Notes: a model not told the origin generated them from the letters alone. Positions 39,664-51,151 are shown, counted from the first letter of the stretch. The stretch is 64,000 bases of DNA from Spongilla lacustris (GCA_949361645.1 OX442418.1:7629376-7693375); one strand, 5' to 3'. Program-made: numbers and translations.

Positions 39664-40384
39664 CTAGTTTCGTACCCAGACCCTAGTACGTCACAGCTGC
39701 GGATGGATTACATCACCACTACGCTAGAACAAGGGGTCTGGAAAAGTGACTGCGGTGACAGATGGAATGTTAATTGTTTGAACAAGAGATAGGCAACTAT
39801 ACCGCAATAGTATTCATATTATTGGTTATAGCGTTGCTTGTTTCTTAGCAATGCTTCAGAGCTTATAAATACTAGCTGGTATTCACATTGATTCCAGCTA
39901 CTGATGACAGAATAGTCTCCCTGTGCTTCCCCAAGAAACTGCGTTGTCAATGAGTACCTGCTAACTTAATTGGTCCATCACCAACGGCGAAATGCAAGCT
40001 ACAACAGAAGACCGATCGAGGTGTTCTCTTTCGAAGATGGTCGAACACGAAAGGCAGCAAGGCATAGCATAACGTGTTCCCGTACCCCGATGGCAAAATG
40101 ATGAAACAGTCATGGCCTCGAACAAAGTTGTAGCCTCCTTCTGTTGTCCTTCAACGTACACTCTCAGTTGATCCATCGCAAAACGTACAGCTGTACAAAC
40201 ATAATCCATTTTGTTATCCAAAGTCATGTACTACTTGTTGACATAGCAACATTCCAGCGGGCTGCGGTCAATTAAAAAGTTCTGGAATTCCAGAACTTTT
40301 GTCACTTTCCCAGACCCTTGTTCTAGCGTAGCAGTGATGTAATCCACCTGCAGCTGTGACGTCTAGGGTCTGGGTACGAGACTA
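39664..40384. mobile_element. TIR element with about 85-bp ends
   Basis: The left end (39664 to about 39750) and the inverted right end (about 40302-40384) match over about 85 bases, sharing TCGTACCCAGACCCTAG, then GGATTACATCAC and TACGCTAGAACAAGG. The 5-bp direct repeat TGATA flanks both sides (39659-39663 and 40385-40389), suggesting a target duplication. The interior carries a helicase fragment. A rearranged relative of the ends lies at 47545-47640. Confidence 0.8.
39961..40227 (-). pseudogene. RecQ-like helicase N-terminal fragment inside TIR element
   Basis: On the - strand the flanking segments read in one frame (FAMDQLRVYVEGQQKEATTLF at the start; SSVVACISPLVMDQLS at the end). The middle, in another frame, reads HDCFIILPSGYGNTLCYALL. 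That is the Q/Walker A region of RecQ-type DNA helicases (family form FVxLPTGxGKS). The Walker lysine position reads Asn (GYGNT), and the frame changes twice, so it is not functional. Only about 90 residues are present. It is either a captured host exon or the remnant of a passenger gene of a larger autonomous element. Confidence 0.65.
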
Positions 40385-40389
40385 TGATA

Positions 40390-40725
40390 ACATGTATTTT
40401 TAGAGACATCGTTTTTGACCCCTGTTATAAATGTCTTTTTTTATTTAATTTTTTTACCGATACCAGCGTATAAAATTGGATAGTTTAGCTCTTTATTGCA
40501 GAGAGCAAATTTTTACGATCATTTTCATGAGTCGCCAAATCGCGCGCTTTCAGCTTAAGACAATATAATAGCCCTAGTTTGATTTTGCTACGACCCTTGT
40601 ATAACTCGCTAACCGAGAAACGGATATATAGTGTAGCTCTTTATTGCATGCTATCGAACAACGTACTACAAAAGTGCTAAATATAGGACTACTAGTATAA
40701 TTTGTACCATCGTTGATCCCTTGTT
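40390..40725. other. repeat-derived intergenic DNA
   Basis: No gene. It contains two copies of a TAGCTCTTTATTGCA motif beside CTCGCTAACCGAGAAACGGATA (about 40475-40650). A related inverted segment is at 50940-51015, so it looks repeat-derived. Confidence 0.45.
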
Positions 40726-40960
40726 CCCTGCTTTTTACACCACTGTTGCCTTCAAATCCTATATACCACTAACTTTCTCAGAGAGAATGTCTTTATATCT
40801 TGTAAATAAGCGCTGTTTATGCATTACCATTATGTGCTATAACAATAATCATCGTATAATTAGAAATATTAATAGTTTACATGTATTCATAAATGAAAAA
40901 CATTTTGAGAAGGTTGGTGGTCTAAAGGATTTTAAGGCAATAGTGGTGTAAAAAGCCAGG
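40726..40960. mobile_element. palindromic element, TTTTTACACCAC ends outward
   Basis: Arms of about 60 bases. The left reads CTTTTTACACCACTG, then CTAACTTTCTCAGAGAGAATG; the right is its imperfect complement. A further single copy of CTGGCTTTTTACACCAC lies at about 41064. The same repeat unit forms the palindrome at 49880-50156, but turned inside out. Confidence 0.65.
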
Positions 40961-41367
40961 AAAAAGATAAATCTGAAATAAGGAAAAGGAAAAGCAATTT
41001 CTACCTTTACAGGACTATTTCATATTCTTTGTGGATCTACTACAGTAATTTAACCTTTGTTTCCTGGCTTTTTACACCACTTTTGTATAGAAAATGTAAT
41101 ATCTTTATTATTTGTGTAATTATACAAATTATTATTATTATATTAAATAACTACTATTGGAACGTACAAATGTTTGTGTCACACCCTGTATGTTAACAAG
41201 AAGTTTGAATATACTTGGTTTTGTGTCCATGCAATTCTTACACTATTTGATTTTTTTTTCTGGTACTGATGATTTGCCATAAATTTTAAACATTCATAGA
41301 GGACAATGCTTATATAATGCACTGAATTATTACACAGTAACACAGCACCATATGTCAATTAATATTT
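40961..41367. other. 3' flank of caspase copy 1
   Basis: No gene. From about 41195 to 41367 it is similar to 55745-55914, downstream of caspase copy 2, so the duplication includes this flank. A TTTATT (AATAAA on the - strand) is at 41104-41109. Confidence 0.5.
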
Positions 41368-44300
41368 CTAAGTGGCTCCATTGAAAAAGTACACTTTCTT
41401 GATCAAGCGACTATTGTTCTCTGTTGTTTGTTTGAAGTCATTGATTTCATACACCTCTGCAATTTTTCGTTGCACAATCTCATGCATGCTTGTGAGGTCA
41501 GCATATGAAGAGTGCTCAACAAGTGCTTCACACAGCTCATTGACGTACCAAGACCCGTTATCCAGATCACGCCAAGCAACCATGGTAGGTGTAGTAGCAT
41601 AGCCAAAGAAGAAATCCGTTTCATTTGGTAGTGCCAAAGGAGTGTCAGAGTCACTATCAACTCGTTGGACCTGGTCGATCTCCATGTGGACAGCTGGTGA
41701 TTTACCTTTCCCACGACATGCTTGGATGAAGAATAGTTTTGGTTTTCCATACAGGGACTTGCAATTTGCTGCATTTAGCTTCGAAATCAAACCATTCAAT
41801 TCCAACTTCTCACTATCAGAGCCATAGATAAATCCTCCATCTGCACCATGCGTTAGTAGGCAACACACAAAACTGTCATATCCACTGTGATCACGAGCCT
41901 TCATCTCATCAAAAATGGTATCAATTTCAGCCTTTTTCTTATCTCTGTGTACTTCAACTTTGTATCCAAGGTAGCGAAATGTCTGAATAAGGTTTCCTTC
42001 ATCTATGTCTGTGCCTTCCCTAATCTTCTGGCGCATAAATGTCTCGTTATTAATGATCAATGCAATTCCATGTGGAAAACACCCCATGTAGTATTTCGCA
42101 AAATTGGAACCTGGTTGCTTGTTTATTGGAGCACACTCTTTAAAGCTCAGCTTTATGTTTGGCAGTGATAGAGGCTTGTAAGCTTCATAACAATCATATG
42201 GCTGTTTCCCACTATCCTTGTAAGCTTCATAACAATCATATGGCTGTTTTCCACCATCCATTTCAATACACGCTCTTTTCCTCTCATGGCTTGGAAAGAA
42301 TGTAGGGTCATAACTTCTTCCAGATAGTTGAATGTTTGACTTTGTGACACTTGTACCTATGGCTACGGCTAAAATAGCAGGAAATCGATTGTTATAATAC
42401 TAATGACCAAAAGTTGAACGTCTGTGGTTAAATTCCACACCCAAACATAACCCTCATGCCAAATGCATACAATATTATGCATAATTATATAATATTATGT
42501 TCTACAAGAGTCAAGTCTTGGCTGAAATATAATGGCAGGCTAAACTTCACCCTCTCTCTGGTAATCTGGCATGCATTAAAGGTGGTGGGTATCTGCCAAT
42601 TGGCTTGCCCTTTAGGTACAATAAAATGCTAATGCAGTTAGTTATATGAACACATGATGGTGACAACACATCTGCTCAGCCAGCTATTATTAGGGCTTCT
42701 TTTTGGCACCAGCTATTTATGAGTCTGAGTGTGAGATGAGTTAAATTCATATTAAAATAGAACCCATTCATCTACCAAAGACGCAAGTGTATTAATTGAT
42801 TGCATTACATTTGCTGGCCTCTAACTCTCAAAGGATATGATTGCATCACCACATCATTAATGTATAAATGATCAAACATTTCCCTTAGGGAACGTTTGTT
42901 CCTTGAAAAGGGTAACATACATTTGCTGGCCTCTATCTCTCAAAAGATATAATGAATACAAACAAGTCTTTCACTACACAGCAATATCTGATCTCAACAT
43001 TCGCCTGTACCCTGTACTTAACTGATAGTGCTCCATACATTTTATGTTATACACATTTACCCCTGGGGAATGTGATTTACACTAATGCCAGTAACTATAA
43101 AAAACCACGAGCACACAAAGATAAATTACCATTATAACATGTACTTGGAGGTACATGTATCTGCTGAAGTACAGGTGGGTGTGATTCTAAGTGCAATGAA
43201 CCATTTCCTGTAAGGAAACAATTAAACAATGATGAAAAACATGCAATGTTAGGGTCCACTATTATACATGTATTAGGAACTCTCTACTTCATAGCCTCTT
43301 AATGTTCAATCGCATATCACATCAGATGCCAAGTATATGGTCAATACACTTGCCGGCTTGTATATATGTCATTTTATATCCCGTTCTAGGTTCACATGTA
43401 AAATAGAATGTTCATCATCTCCCAGAGGACACTATGGTATGCTTAGTGGTACACACTGAAAGAGAAGGATCTACATGATGGAATCCTTGGGGGCTCTGTG
43501 TGTACCAAGGGGATTATGATTATTTCTGTACTGGTCTAAGTAATTTAAAAGTCACACAGCAACAAATTAATGAAGGACAGGTAGTCTAGATGCCAGATCT
43601 ACTGTAGGTCTAAAAAAAAAATCTAGGGAACATCAAAGCAGTTCACATAATTGAACATTAAAGGATGACATGATGTATTTTTTATTATTTGGTGCACTTT
43701 GGTTGATTTTTTATTTATTATTTATAACAGGACAGTGTCCAAGGTAATTATACTGCCCTGTTTGGAAAATAATCTGTGAATTAATCAAATATATTTATTG
43801 AAAGTTGGATACTTTAGTATAGTATATAGATAGTACCTTGTAGAAGATGTTTTAGTGCATAAGATTATTTGAAAGAGAATCACAGGTAAATTGAAACTGT
43901 GAAAATCCTAATGGCATCATTTTCTTAGTAACAGTTCTATTTGTAATCACAACAAAACATTAACTTTGTACATGATTACATAATCACACACAAATGTTAA
44001 TGTTCTGCTACATATACCCCCCCACACACACACACACATCAAATAATACTTTTAAACACACACCATGATACAAACCATATGATTCTCACACGTAGCTAGT
44101 AGCTACATATTTCTCACTTTTGAGTTGCTTTAAAAAAAAATAGATTAATGTGTTCGATTCAGCCATTTGTTGTGATACTATAGGCATGTAAAAAAACATG
44201 TCACAGAACTAGGACACAAGATAGTGAGGTGTACCGTTGAGGTGACCAGATTACTTAACTTCCTTTGTGAGGAGGAATGTTATAAATTGCTAAAAGTATA

Positions 44301-47300
44301 TAAAACTAATAAGTCAGGAATGATTTGATACCTAACCTCAAACAATGTATGAACAGTTAAATAGTTTAAAAGGTTTGAAGTTCTGCAATTGCAACTATAA
44401 AACACCTGCTTTACTTACCTTCATGATCAATCTGCTCATTTTCTATACCCATTTGTTGAGCTTAAAAGAAATAAAGGTGCATGTTAACCATGTCTCTGTA
44501 TCAACCATGGCAAGACAATGAAAGTTCAACATGCAATCTGGCATGTATAAAAGATGGTTCCCACGTAAAGCTTATTAGGGATGGCAATATCTATCTGTAT
44601 ACACCCAACTTGCCATACCTGTGCACCCCTCTTGGGATCTTCCAGATTCATAATCCATGGACCGTGATGAGTCATGGAGCAGAGGAAGTACTGTCTCTTG
44701 GGAGGCCTGTTGAACAGGTACCTCTTCTACATGATCCATGGATACAGGTAAAATTTACATACATGTGAAGAATTACTTACATGTAAATAGCTATACATTG
44801 TAAGCAAGCCATGTGTATGCATGCTATTAATAACACATACATGTACAAACAGGTAACCCTAGTTACCCTGGTACTGACTTATAATTTCAATTCAAATACT
44901 TCACTTTAAAAATGTTACAAAAAGGACAGAAAGGACATTCATTCATGCTGAGCCTACATGTATGTAGGGAAATTATTTTCCATACACTCATTGTGCCTTG
45001 CTAATAAATGTATCTGCAACATGCTAATAACTAATTGCTAACACAATACCAACACTTATGCATCTAGATGCAAGAAAATAGTACTAGAGAGGTACAGATT
45101 ACCAGGTACAAATATGTGAACCAGCTAGTGCAAATACAATGTATTCCCAGCCCCTCCCCCCTCTCACACCATTAATTAGTGTACCTGGAGGAAACAGCAA
45201 AACATTATTCGATGATCCTGTGGTGGGAGCATTAAGACAATGGGGAGGAATGAATATAAAGAAAATGGAATAGAATGAAGATATGAAGAATACCTTAAAA
45301 TGGAGTGTGCCTGTACATATAAGACGCTTACCACTAGGGCAGTATTTTTGCTTCAGTTCTTCTGCATAAGCTCTCTGACCAATGGTGAAGCTGCTCAATG
45401 CATCAACCAGGTCATGCAGTGTTGGGGGTGGGGCCACACCCTGGAGCTTCTGCAGCATCATTCTGAGCATCACTGCATTGCTTTCGGAGGTGTTCTCCAT
45501 TGAGGGCAGCTGCCTTGTATCAACATCCAGTTGGATGGCAATGTCTTCCCATCGCCTGGACAGTGGACTTAACAAACTCAGTATGGCATCAAAATCGTCA
45601 ATTCCAAGAGGCCTTGTGTCAGGAAGATCTACAACAAGCATCATCATTATTACACACTGACACTGTCAAATACATGCATGTGCACAGATCTGAAAAATAA
45701 TGTCCTGTCTGAAACAAAAGTACATGATACATAATCATTAACTTTGAAAAAGGAGTTTAAAAAGATTTGTTAATCAGCTCAGGCTAATACATCTTGCTGC
45801 ACACATCCTTCGTAACCACATTCATTTAATGTACAAGTATGCAAAGTGCACAACAGAATAAGTGTCATACCAGGATCCCTCTGAAGGACCCTGGCCAGGG
45901 TGTGGTCATCAATGGCGTTAGACTGCAGCATCTTCACAAGGTCACTCTTCATTGGAGTGGGTGTTAGGGACAACCAACGTATCAGCACATTTTGCAAGCA
46001 CAAGATTTCATTGCTCTTGACAGGAATTTCTTTTAGCTCATTCACTGGAACCATGAGGAGCACACCTATGTTAAACCATTTACTGTCGAACCTGGCCAGG
46101 TCATTCAGCAGTGCTTTAAGACCTGAACCAAACACAAGGGTACCTTTAATGCTACGAACACAACAGATTAATGCATAAGCCATTACCAATTACACTATCC
46201 ACTTTTGTTTCCACTTCTGCAAGATGGAAACAATATTAACATATGGCAGTCCAGTAACTGCATTTCTACCATACCTGTAAATGCTCTGGCTTGAATTCTC
46301 TCATGTGTGTGTAACAGGGCCAAAGGCTCTGATGGGCGAGGCACTGCATAGGTTTGTGGTAGAGCTGAAGGATCGGTCATCCTGGCTGAAGGCACTGTGG
46401 TCCCAGCAGGATGATCAGAGCTATTAGTTGAAGCCACTGGAGGATCAATGGTCCTAGTTGAAGGCACTGGAGGATCAGTGGTCCTAGTTGAAGTCACTGG
46501 AGGATCAGTGGTCCTAGTTGAAGGCACTGGAGGATCAGTGGTCCTAGCTGAAGCCACTGGAGGACCAGTGGTCCTAGTTGAAGGCACTGGAGGATCAGTG
46601 GTCCTAGTTGAAGGCACTGGAGGATCAGTGGTCCTAGCTGAAGCCACTGGAGGATCAGTGGTCCTATTTGAAGGCACTGGAGGATCAGTGGTCCTAGTTG
46701 AAGCCACTGGAGGACCAGTGGTCCTAGTTGAAGGCACTGGAGGATCAGTGGTCCTAGTTCTGATGCTGAAAGGCTCTGATGGGCGAGGCACTGAAATGTA
46801 ATGCAGTTCTAAATGTATGACCTGACACAATATTTTAATCATTACGATTTCTTGCCGGGTCAGTAGTACTTGAAGGTACATGATTGGTCAGAGGTACAGC
46901 ATTCCTGGCTGTAGGTATTGTGGTCCAAATAGGATGATCAGGGCTCCTAGCTGAAGGTATTGGAAAATTTAACAATACAGTGTAAAAAGATGAATATTAG
47001 TAGTATAGGGGCACCATCCTGCTCAATATTGAGGTATTAATTTATAACCCGGTAGTCATACATATGTATTTATAAGATGAGTACATGTACATGTACTAAA
47101 AAAGTATGGATTTAAAATGAGTCCAAATTTACTTATTGCAAATTACCCATAAGTAATTTCTTTACACCATCTGCTGCTTTGCGATTTGAAAGGTTTTCAA
47201 ATATTTCGAGTATAGCTCCATACGTTGCCAGAGGTCCCTTGATTTCTGACCATTTGTCTAACATTCTGTCTCGTTTCCTCTGTTCAGTTTCTTCTTCTAC

Positions 47301-47523
47301 ATCAATATCACGAACGTACTTCGCTTCTCCAAGTAATCGTCTACCAACCACCTTCCAATCAAAGTCCTCCAAAGCTATCGCACAGAGGTGATCAGTGGTA
47401 CACATCATTTTCAGTGGATCGTCTGACGTGAGAACACATTTCAAGCTTACAAAATAGTTGGTAATCGGACAAGCTTATCTCACCATCCTGATGTTGTTTT
47501 TCAGGTGTTGTATTCGAAGCCAT
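41368..47523 (-). CDS. caspase with three death-like domains, copy 1
   Basis: Eleven exons on the - strand: 47484-47523, 47147-47422, 46846-46950, 46275-46790, 46187-46216, 45871-46122, 45332-45628, 44619-44726, 44419-44460, 43130-43207, 41368-42368 (about 914 residues). All ten introns are phase 1. The order is a death-like domain (FDWKVVGRRLLGEA...), a Thr/Pro linker with a decapeptide repeat, a second death-like domain (WFNIGVLL; LIRWL), a third (RRWEDIAIQLDVD), short linker exons, then a C14 caspase. The catalytic His is in LLTHGADGG and the Cys in FIQACRGK; the p20/p10 linker is Asp-rich (DSDSD), and the p10 has WRDLDNGSWYV. It is probably an initiator-type cysteine protease recruited through its death domains in cell-death or immune signalling (inference). 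A 13-residue tandem duplication precedes the caspase domain. Just upstream of the ATG lie a G-run and a transposon end. Confidence 0.87.
42174..42252 (-). repeat. 39-bp tandem duplication in caspase copy 1
   Basis: The coding segment for GKQPYDCYEAYK occurs twice head to tail with nearly identical bases. Caspase copy 2 has it once (GKLPYDCYEAYK). Confidence 0.88.
42808..42942. repeat. 26-bp direct repeat pair in caspase copy 1 intron
   Basis: ACATTTGCTGGCCTCTA followed by CTCTCAAA occurs at about 42808 and again at about 42916, the second copy slightly diverged. This may mark a local duplication in the last intron. Confidence 0.55.
46390..46760 (-). repeat. 30-bp minisatellite encoding a decapeptide array
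   Basis: Ten to twelve near-identical 30-base units in the fourth exon of caspase copy 1. On the - strand each encodes TRTTDPPVPS or a variant (ASARTTDPPV, TRTTGPPVAS). The unit is a multiple of three, so changes in copy number keep the frame. It forms a Pro/Thr-rich linker between the first and second death-like domains. Confidence 0.95.
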
Positions 47524-47527
47524 CGAT

Positions 47528-47543
47528 GGGGGGGGGGGGGGGG
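47528..47543. repeat. poly-G tract upstream of caspase copy 1 ATG
   Basis: About 16 G on the + strand, 5 bases upstream of the caspase start on the - strand. It separates the gene from the transposon-end sequence. Confidence 0.9.
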
Positions 47544-47544
47544 T

Positions 47545-47640
47545 TAGTCTCGGCCCCAGACCCAACGGACGCAGCTCACTAGGCGTAGCGGTGATGTAAT
47601 CATCCGCAGCTCGGCCCTACGCCCCGAAAAATTGAAATGA
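47545..47640. mobile_element. rearranged TIR fragment
   Basis: It contains TAGTCTCGGCCCCAGACCC and TAGCGGTGATGTAATCATCC, both related to the terminal repeats of 39664-40384 but in a different order and orientation. It lies in the likely promoter of caspase copy 1. Confidence 0.6.
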
Positions 47641-47729
47641 CTATATAGTGATGAAATTATTATTGGGATCAACTACTACAGTAGTTTTCAAGAGACTTGC
47701 TTCATTGATCGCGGACAAGCAGGAACAAC

Positions 47730-48840
47730 CGTACAGTAAAACACTATTCAGGCTTTGCTGCAAAGTGAGCTTCTCCCTACTTAGGTCAGCTATCATGTGC
47801 CTCCGTGGTTCGCGCTCTTCTTACCACAGACCACAGCATCTCTTTGATACATCAATTGACCTTGCAATTTCTGACAGCAAGGTCAATCTATCAGCTGTGT
47901 AAAGCCCTTTCAACTTGAAACTTCATTAATTTTATTAATCATTAATAACCACCTTAAGCACGCTATTGCACTGTTTAACTCTAGAGTTTCACAGCCGGAT
48001 GTAGTCACTGTGAAATCAGTCTTGGCTTTCCCCTCCATTCCACAGAGAGAATTGTCACGGCGATTGGATGACCAGCTGTTTATTTCGCTGCTCAATTCCT
48101 CATCTGTACCCAACAAGGCTCGCTTGTTATCCGTCTCTGCTCCCCATGCAGGTTCCTGGCAGTCTGTTGTCCCTTCTCCCGGTCTAGGCTTGCACCTGGA
48201 GCCTAATGAGTGTCAGATGGTCTTTAAATGGTGGCTGGGATTGGATACTTCAGGCCGTTCGACTTGTCCATTTTGCCCCCATGCTGCCCTTGACCCACTA
48301 GGTCACCATGCAATAACATGTCGACATGGGGGAGATGTTGTCATACATCATAACATGCTGCGCGATGTGCTTGCAGATTTCTTCCGTCGAGCCTACCTGT
48401 CCGTTGCAGTGGAAAAGGGTCATGGTCTCACAAGAGATCACAACCGTCAACGTCCTGCTGATTTGCTTGTGACAGGTTGGGACAGAGGTAGACCTGCAGC
48501 AATGGACATCACAGTGACCTCTCCACTCACTCCTGTCATCTTGGGGGAGTCATGCCAAGTGGTTGGTGCTGCAGCACTTGTAGCAGAGAATCGGAAGTTG
48601 CAGGCCAATAGCCCCAAATGTCAAGAGCTAGGGTGGGCCTGCACACCTTTGGCAGTAGAAACGTACGGCAACTGGGGTGAGGTTGCTCAAGGAACATTCT
48701 CCAGGCTTGCATCCCACCTTGCCATCAGCCAGTCCAGGCCAAAGGCATTAGTGGTGGCAGATATATATGGCAGGCTTAACCTCCATTTGGTGAAGTCCAT
48801 TGCTAGGGCACTCCTGGTGAGAGAACTTCATCCATCCTGA
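47730..48840 (+). pseudogene. R2/NeSL-type retrotransposon, 5'-truncated copy
   Basis: A long open frame at 48010-48840 encodes the post-RT region, the CCHC knuckle (CPFCPHAALDPLGHHAITC) and the endonuclease region (RPADLLVTGWDRGRPAA, then DITVTSPL), ending LLVRELHPS and a TGA. A shorter, frame-shifted RT-thumb segment precedes it (about 47730-47902). An AATAAA/AAT-rich tail follows at about 48896-48931, as at non-LTR 3' ends. The 5' truncation is typical of target-primed insertion. The long intact frame suggests a fairly young insertion. Confidence 0.82.
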
Positions 48841-49194
48841 CTGTGTATGTAGGAAATAGTAGTTGCATGTTTTTCAAGTGGTGTATACATGTTGTAATAT
48901 AAATATAAATAATAAAATAATAAAAAAATCATTTATTGTTTTTCTTATTTTATTATTTGTGTTATTACCAGAGAAAATAAATTCCTGTACAATTGTGTAC
49001 GTAAACGTAAAACTCTTTTTACAATTACAACTTATATTAATAACTATACCTAATAGTTACCTATTAATTATCGACCTGGCAACCACGTGCGAATGGAATT
49101 CGCTTTAGAGATTATATCTATATATAATCTCTGCTTTGGTTGTACATGTAGTGTCGGAAGGTAAAAAGCATTGGTCCGGCTAATGAATGGAATG
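48841..49194. other. retrotransposon tail and AT-rich intergenic DNA
   Basis: An A/AAT-rich tail, then no gene. A 10-bp-arm hairpin (AGAGATTATA) lies at 49107-49132. Confidence 0.45.
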
Positions 49195-49290
49195 GGCGCA
49201 CCCGGAGGGGGTCAGACTCCCTCCCACCCAGCTAGGGGGTATGGGGGAGCGCTGTAAGCTCCCCCATCGGGGTCTGGGGCGGAGCCCCGA
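49195..49290. repeat. GC-rich double hairpin
   Basis: Two adjacent stems stand out from AT-rich surroundings: GGGGGAGC pairs with GCTCCCCC across a 7-base loop, and CGGGGTCT..GGGGCGG is followed by AGCCCCG. This looks like an imported repeat or element end; no RNA family is recognised. Confidence 0.55.
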
Positions 49291-49879
49291 GAAGTTTTGC
49301 AAGTTATTAATGCCCTAAACCATAAGAGCTTAAAATGCTAGGATAACCGTACGCCCACGCACCGAAAAAAGCGAAACGCATACATGTAAAAAGAGTAATA
49401 AATGTTGTACGAGTCGTAATAGATCACGTGAGAGGTTTCCTCAAATATCTATGTCGCCCACATCATATCACCGGTAATAGATTCGATACTTTCAAGAACT
49501 GTCTCAGAAGCTTATGCATGACAATCAGTGTTTTTGAAATGCTTCACAAGCATCTTTCCAGTTCTTATATTAGACTTTCAAAATGAAAGTAAGTTCACGT
49601 TTGGTACTTGCCTTGAATTTCTTCTCTACTTTCTGTCATCATGCATAAGTAACAAAAAGCATGCAGCAGCATCAGTACTGTCATCGCGGCTGTGCTTTTC
49701 ACACCACTCTGCTCTAAACGAGCGGGTTTCACCCTTCGATCCAAACGAACGTTTTGGAAAGGGAAACCGGCGACTTAGATGGATGAAATTTCGCTGGCAC
49801 CACGGCAGACGCAGAACGAACAATAATGTCGCGGAGCGAGTAGAATCCATTTCTCTTTTAGACGATGTACATTATTGTT
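49291..49879. other. intergenic, one unassigned open frame
   Basis: An open frame of 120 codons (49528-49890) has no recognisable motif and runs into the palindrome at 49880, so I do not call it a gene. GC content rises at about 49660-49850. Confidence 0.35.
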
Positions 49880-50156
49880 ACAAGATATAAAAAACATTCT
49901 CTCTGAGAAAGTTAGTGGTATATAGGATTTGAAGGCAATGGTGGTGTAAAAAGAAAGGGAACAAGGGATTCAGTGGAGATAGTAATACAATGATTGAATA
50001 TTCCTATATTTAGCAACATAATTGTAATGACGTTCTATACAGGAATAATCGTTGTACCTCCACTGAATCCCTTTTTCCCTTTCTTTTTACACCACCATTG
50101 CCTTCAAATCCTATATACCACTAACTTTCTCAGAGAGAATGTTTTTAATATCTTGT
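49880..50156. mobile_element. 277-bp palindromic element
   Basis: Arms of about 120-138 bases (49880-50018 and 50035-50156) with a short spacer. The outer ends read ACAAGATAT, then ACATTCTCTCTGAG; the inner part carries GGTGGTGTAAAAAGAAAGG. It shares its unit with 40726-40960, with inner and outer parts exchanged. Confidence 0.8.
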
Positions 50157-50339
50157 TTCATTCTTTTTTTTTTATAAGTGACTACACTAATATAGGTGTA
50201 CATGTAGTACAATGTACATGTAGAAGTAAATACGATTGTACGATAAAATCCAGCCGTTGTAATTCCCATGTTTATTGCCTAGCAACACAATGTTTACAGT
50301 TATGTTACATTTGCAGCTGTTCCATTAGTTCGATACTCA

Positions 50340-50580
50340 CGCGCCAAGCTTTCCCTCTTAGAAACTCGTTTCTCGTCTGAGTTCAGTTCATAACGTCGCT
50401 TCTTATACGCAACAGAATTCTTTCCTGCTCTGTACATACCACGAGCAGACGCCCGCCTTTTTTCAGCATCAGCATCGTACCGAACTCGGGAGGACTCTAA
50501 CTCATAGTCTCGATTGAGGAGGTATTTCTCTCATCGCTTAGCTTTCCTCTTTCGTAGCCGTAAACTTCGCTAGCTAAAAG
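50340..50580 (-). pseudogene. broken repeat-protein fragment (transposon-type?)
   Basis: On the - strand a basic, repetitive peptide can be read (RVRYDADAEKRRASARGMY, then NSDEKRVSKRE) with at least one stop. The period and the Y..D.E.KRRAS pattern recall the short repeats found in Helitron-type and other invertebrate mobile-element proteins. That link is inference and weak. Confidence 0.35.
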
Positions 50581-51118
50581 TGGTGAGCAAAACTAAAAAC
50601 ACAAATGAAACCTTAACCTGTTCCATGCCAATCATACAATTCTGCAACATTGTCATGGAAACTGTTTTGTTTTAATATAGCGATTACGTACAGAACAGCT
50701 GCAAATTACGTATATTGGTTACATGCTTTATTTATATATCTGATACCTGAAGATGTATTGTCAGAATTTTCTACGATTTTTGGTGTAACTGGCGCTATTT
50801 AAAACCTTTCCTATCTCGAGTTATACTCACCCGGGTATAAAGATATGGACAAATTACGGTCTGGGAACGAGAACCACGAGCTTTTTTGTTCTCTTAAAGT
50901 AAACGGTCTGGCGACTTGAACAAAACATGAAAATGATCGTCTTTCTATTGTGGATCGATAGCAATAAAGAGCTACACTATCCGTTTCTCGGTTCGTGAGT
51001 TATACGCGGGACGCGGTTTTTTTTAATGATTTCATGATACGGCACAAATCCTATGTGAGAGTTACTGCTGTAACTCTCTCATCATGACCCGTGCCCATGC
51101 CCATATTTGCTAATGATT

Positions 51119-51120
<2 letters not shown>

Positions 51121-51151
<31 letters not shown>
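51121..51151. repeat. poly-T tract
   Basis: About 31 T in a row, in repeat-rich DNA. It could be the poly-A tail of a - strand retrocopy; no coding remnant is recognised beside it. Confidence 0.95.

Noticed and set aside
46448..46801. Open frame of valine/glycine repeats on the + strand
   Set aside because: Antisense shadow of the decapeptide array of caspase copy 1.
49528..49890. 120-codon open frame considered as a gene
   Set aside because: No recognisable motif, no splice context, and it runs into a palindromic element.
40726..50156. Repeated palindromes considered as a CRISPR-like array
   Set aside because: Only scattered large inverted repeats, no regular spacers or cas genes; the context is eukaryotic.
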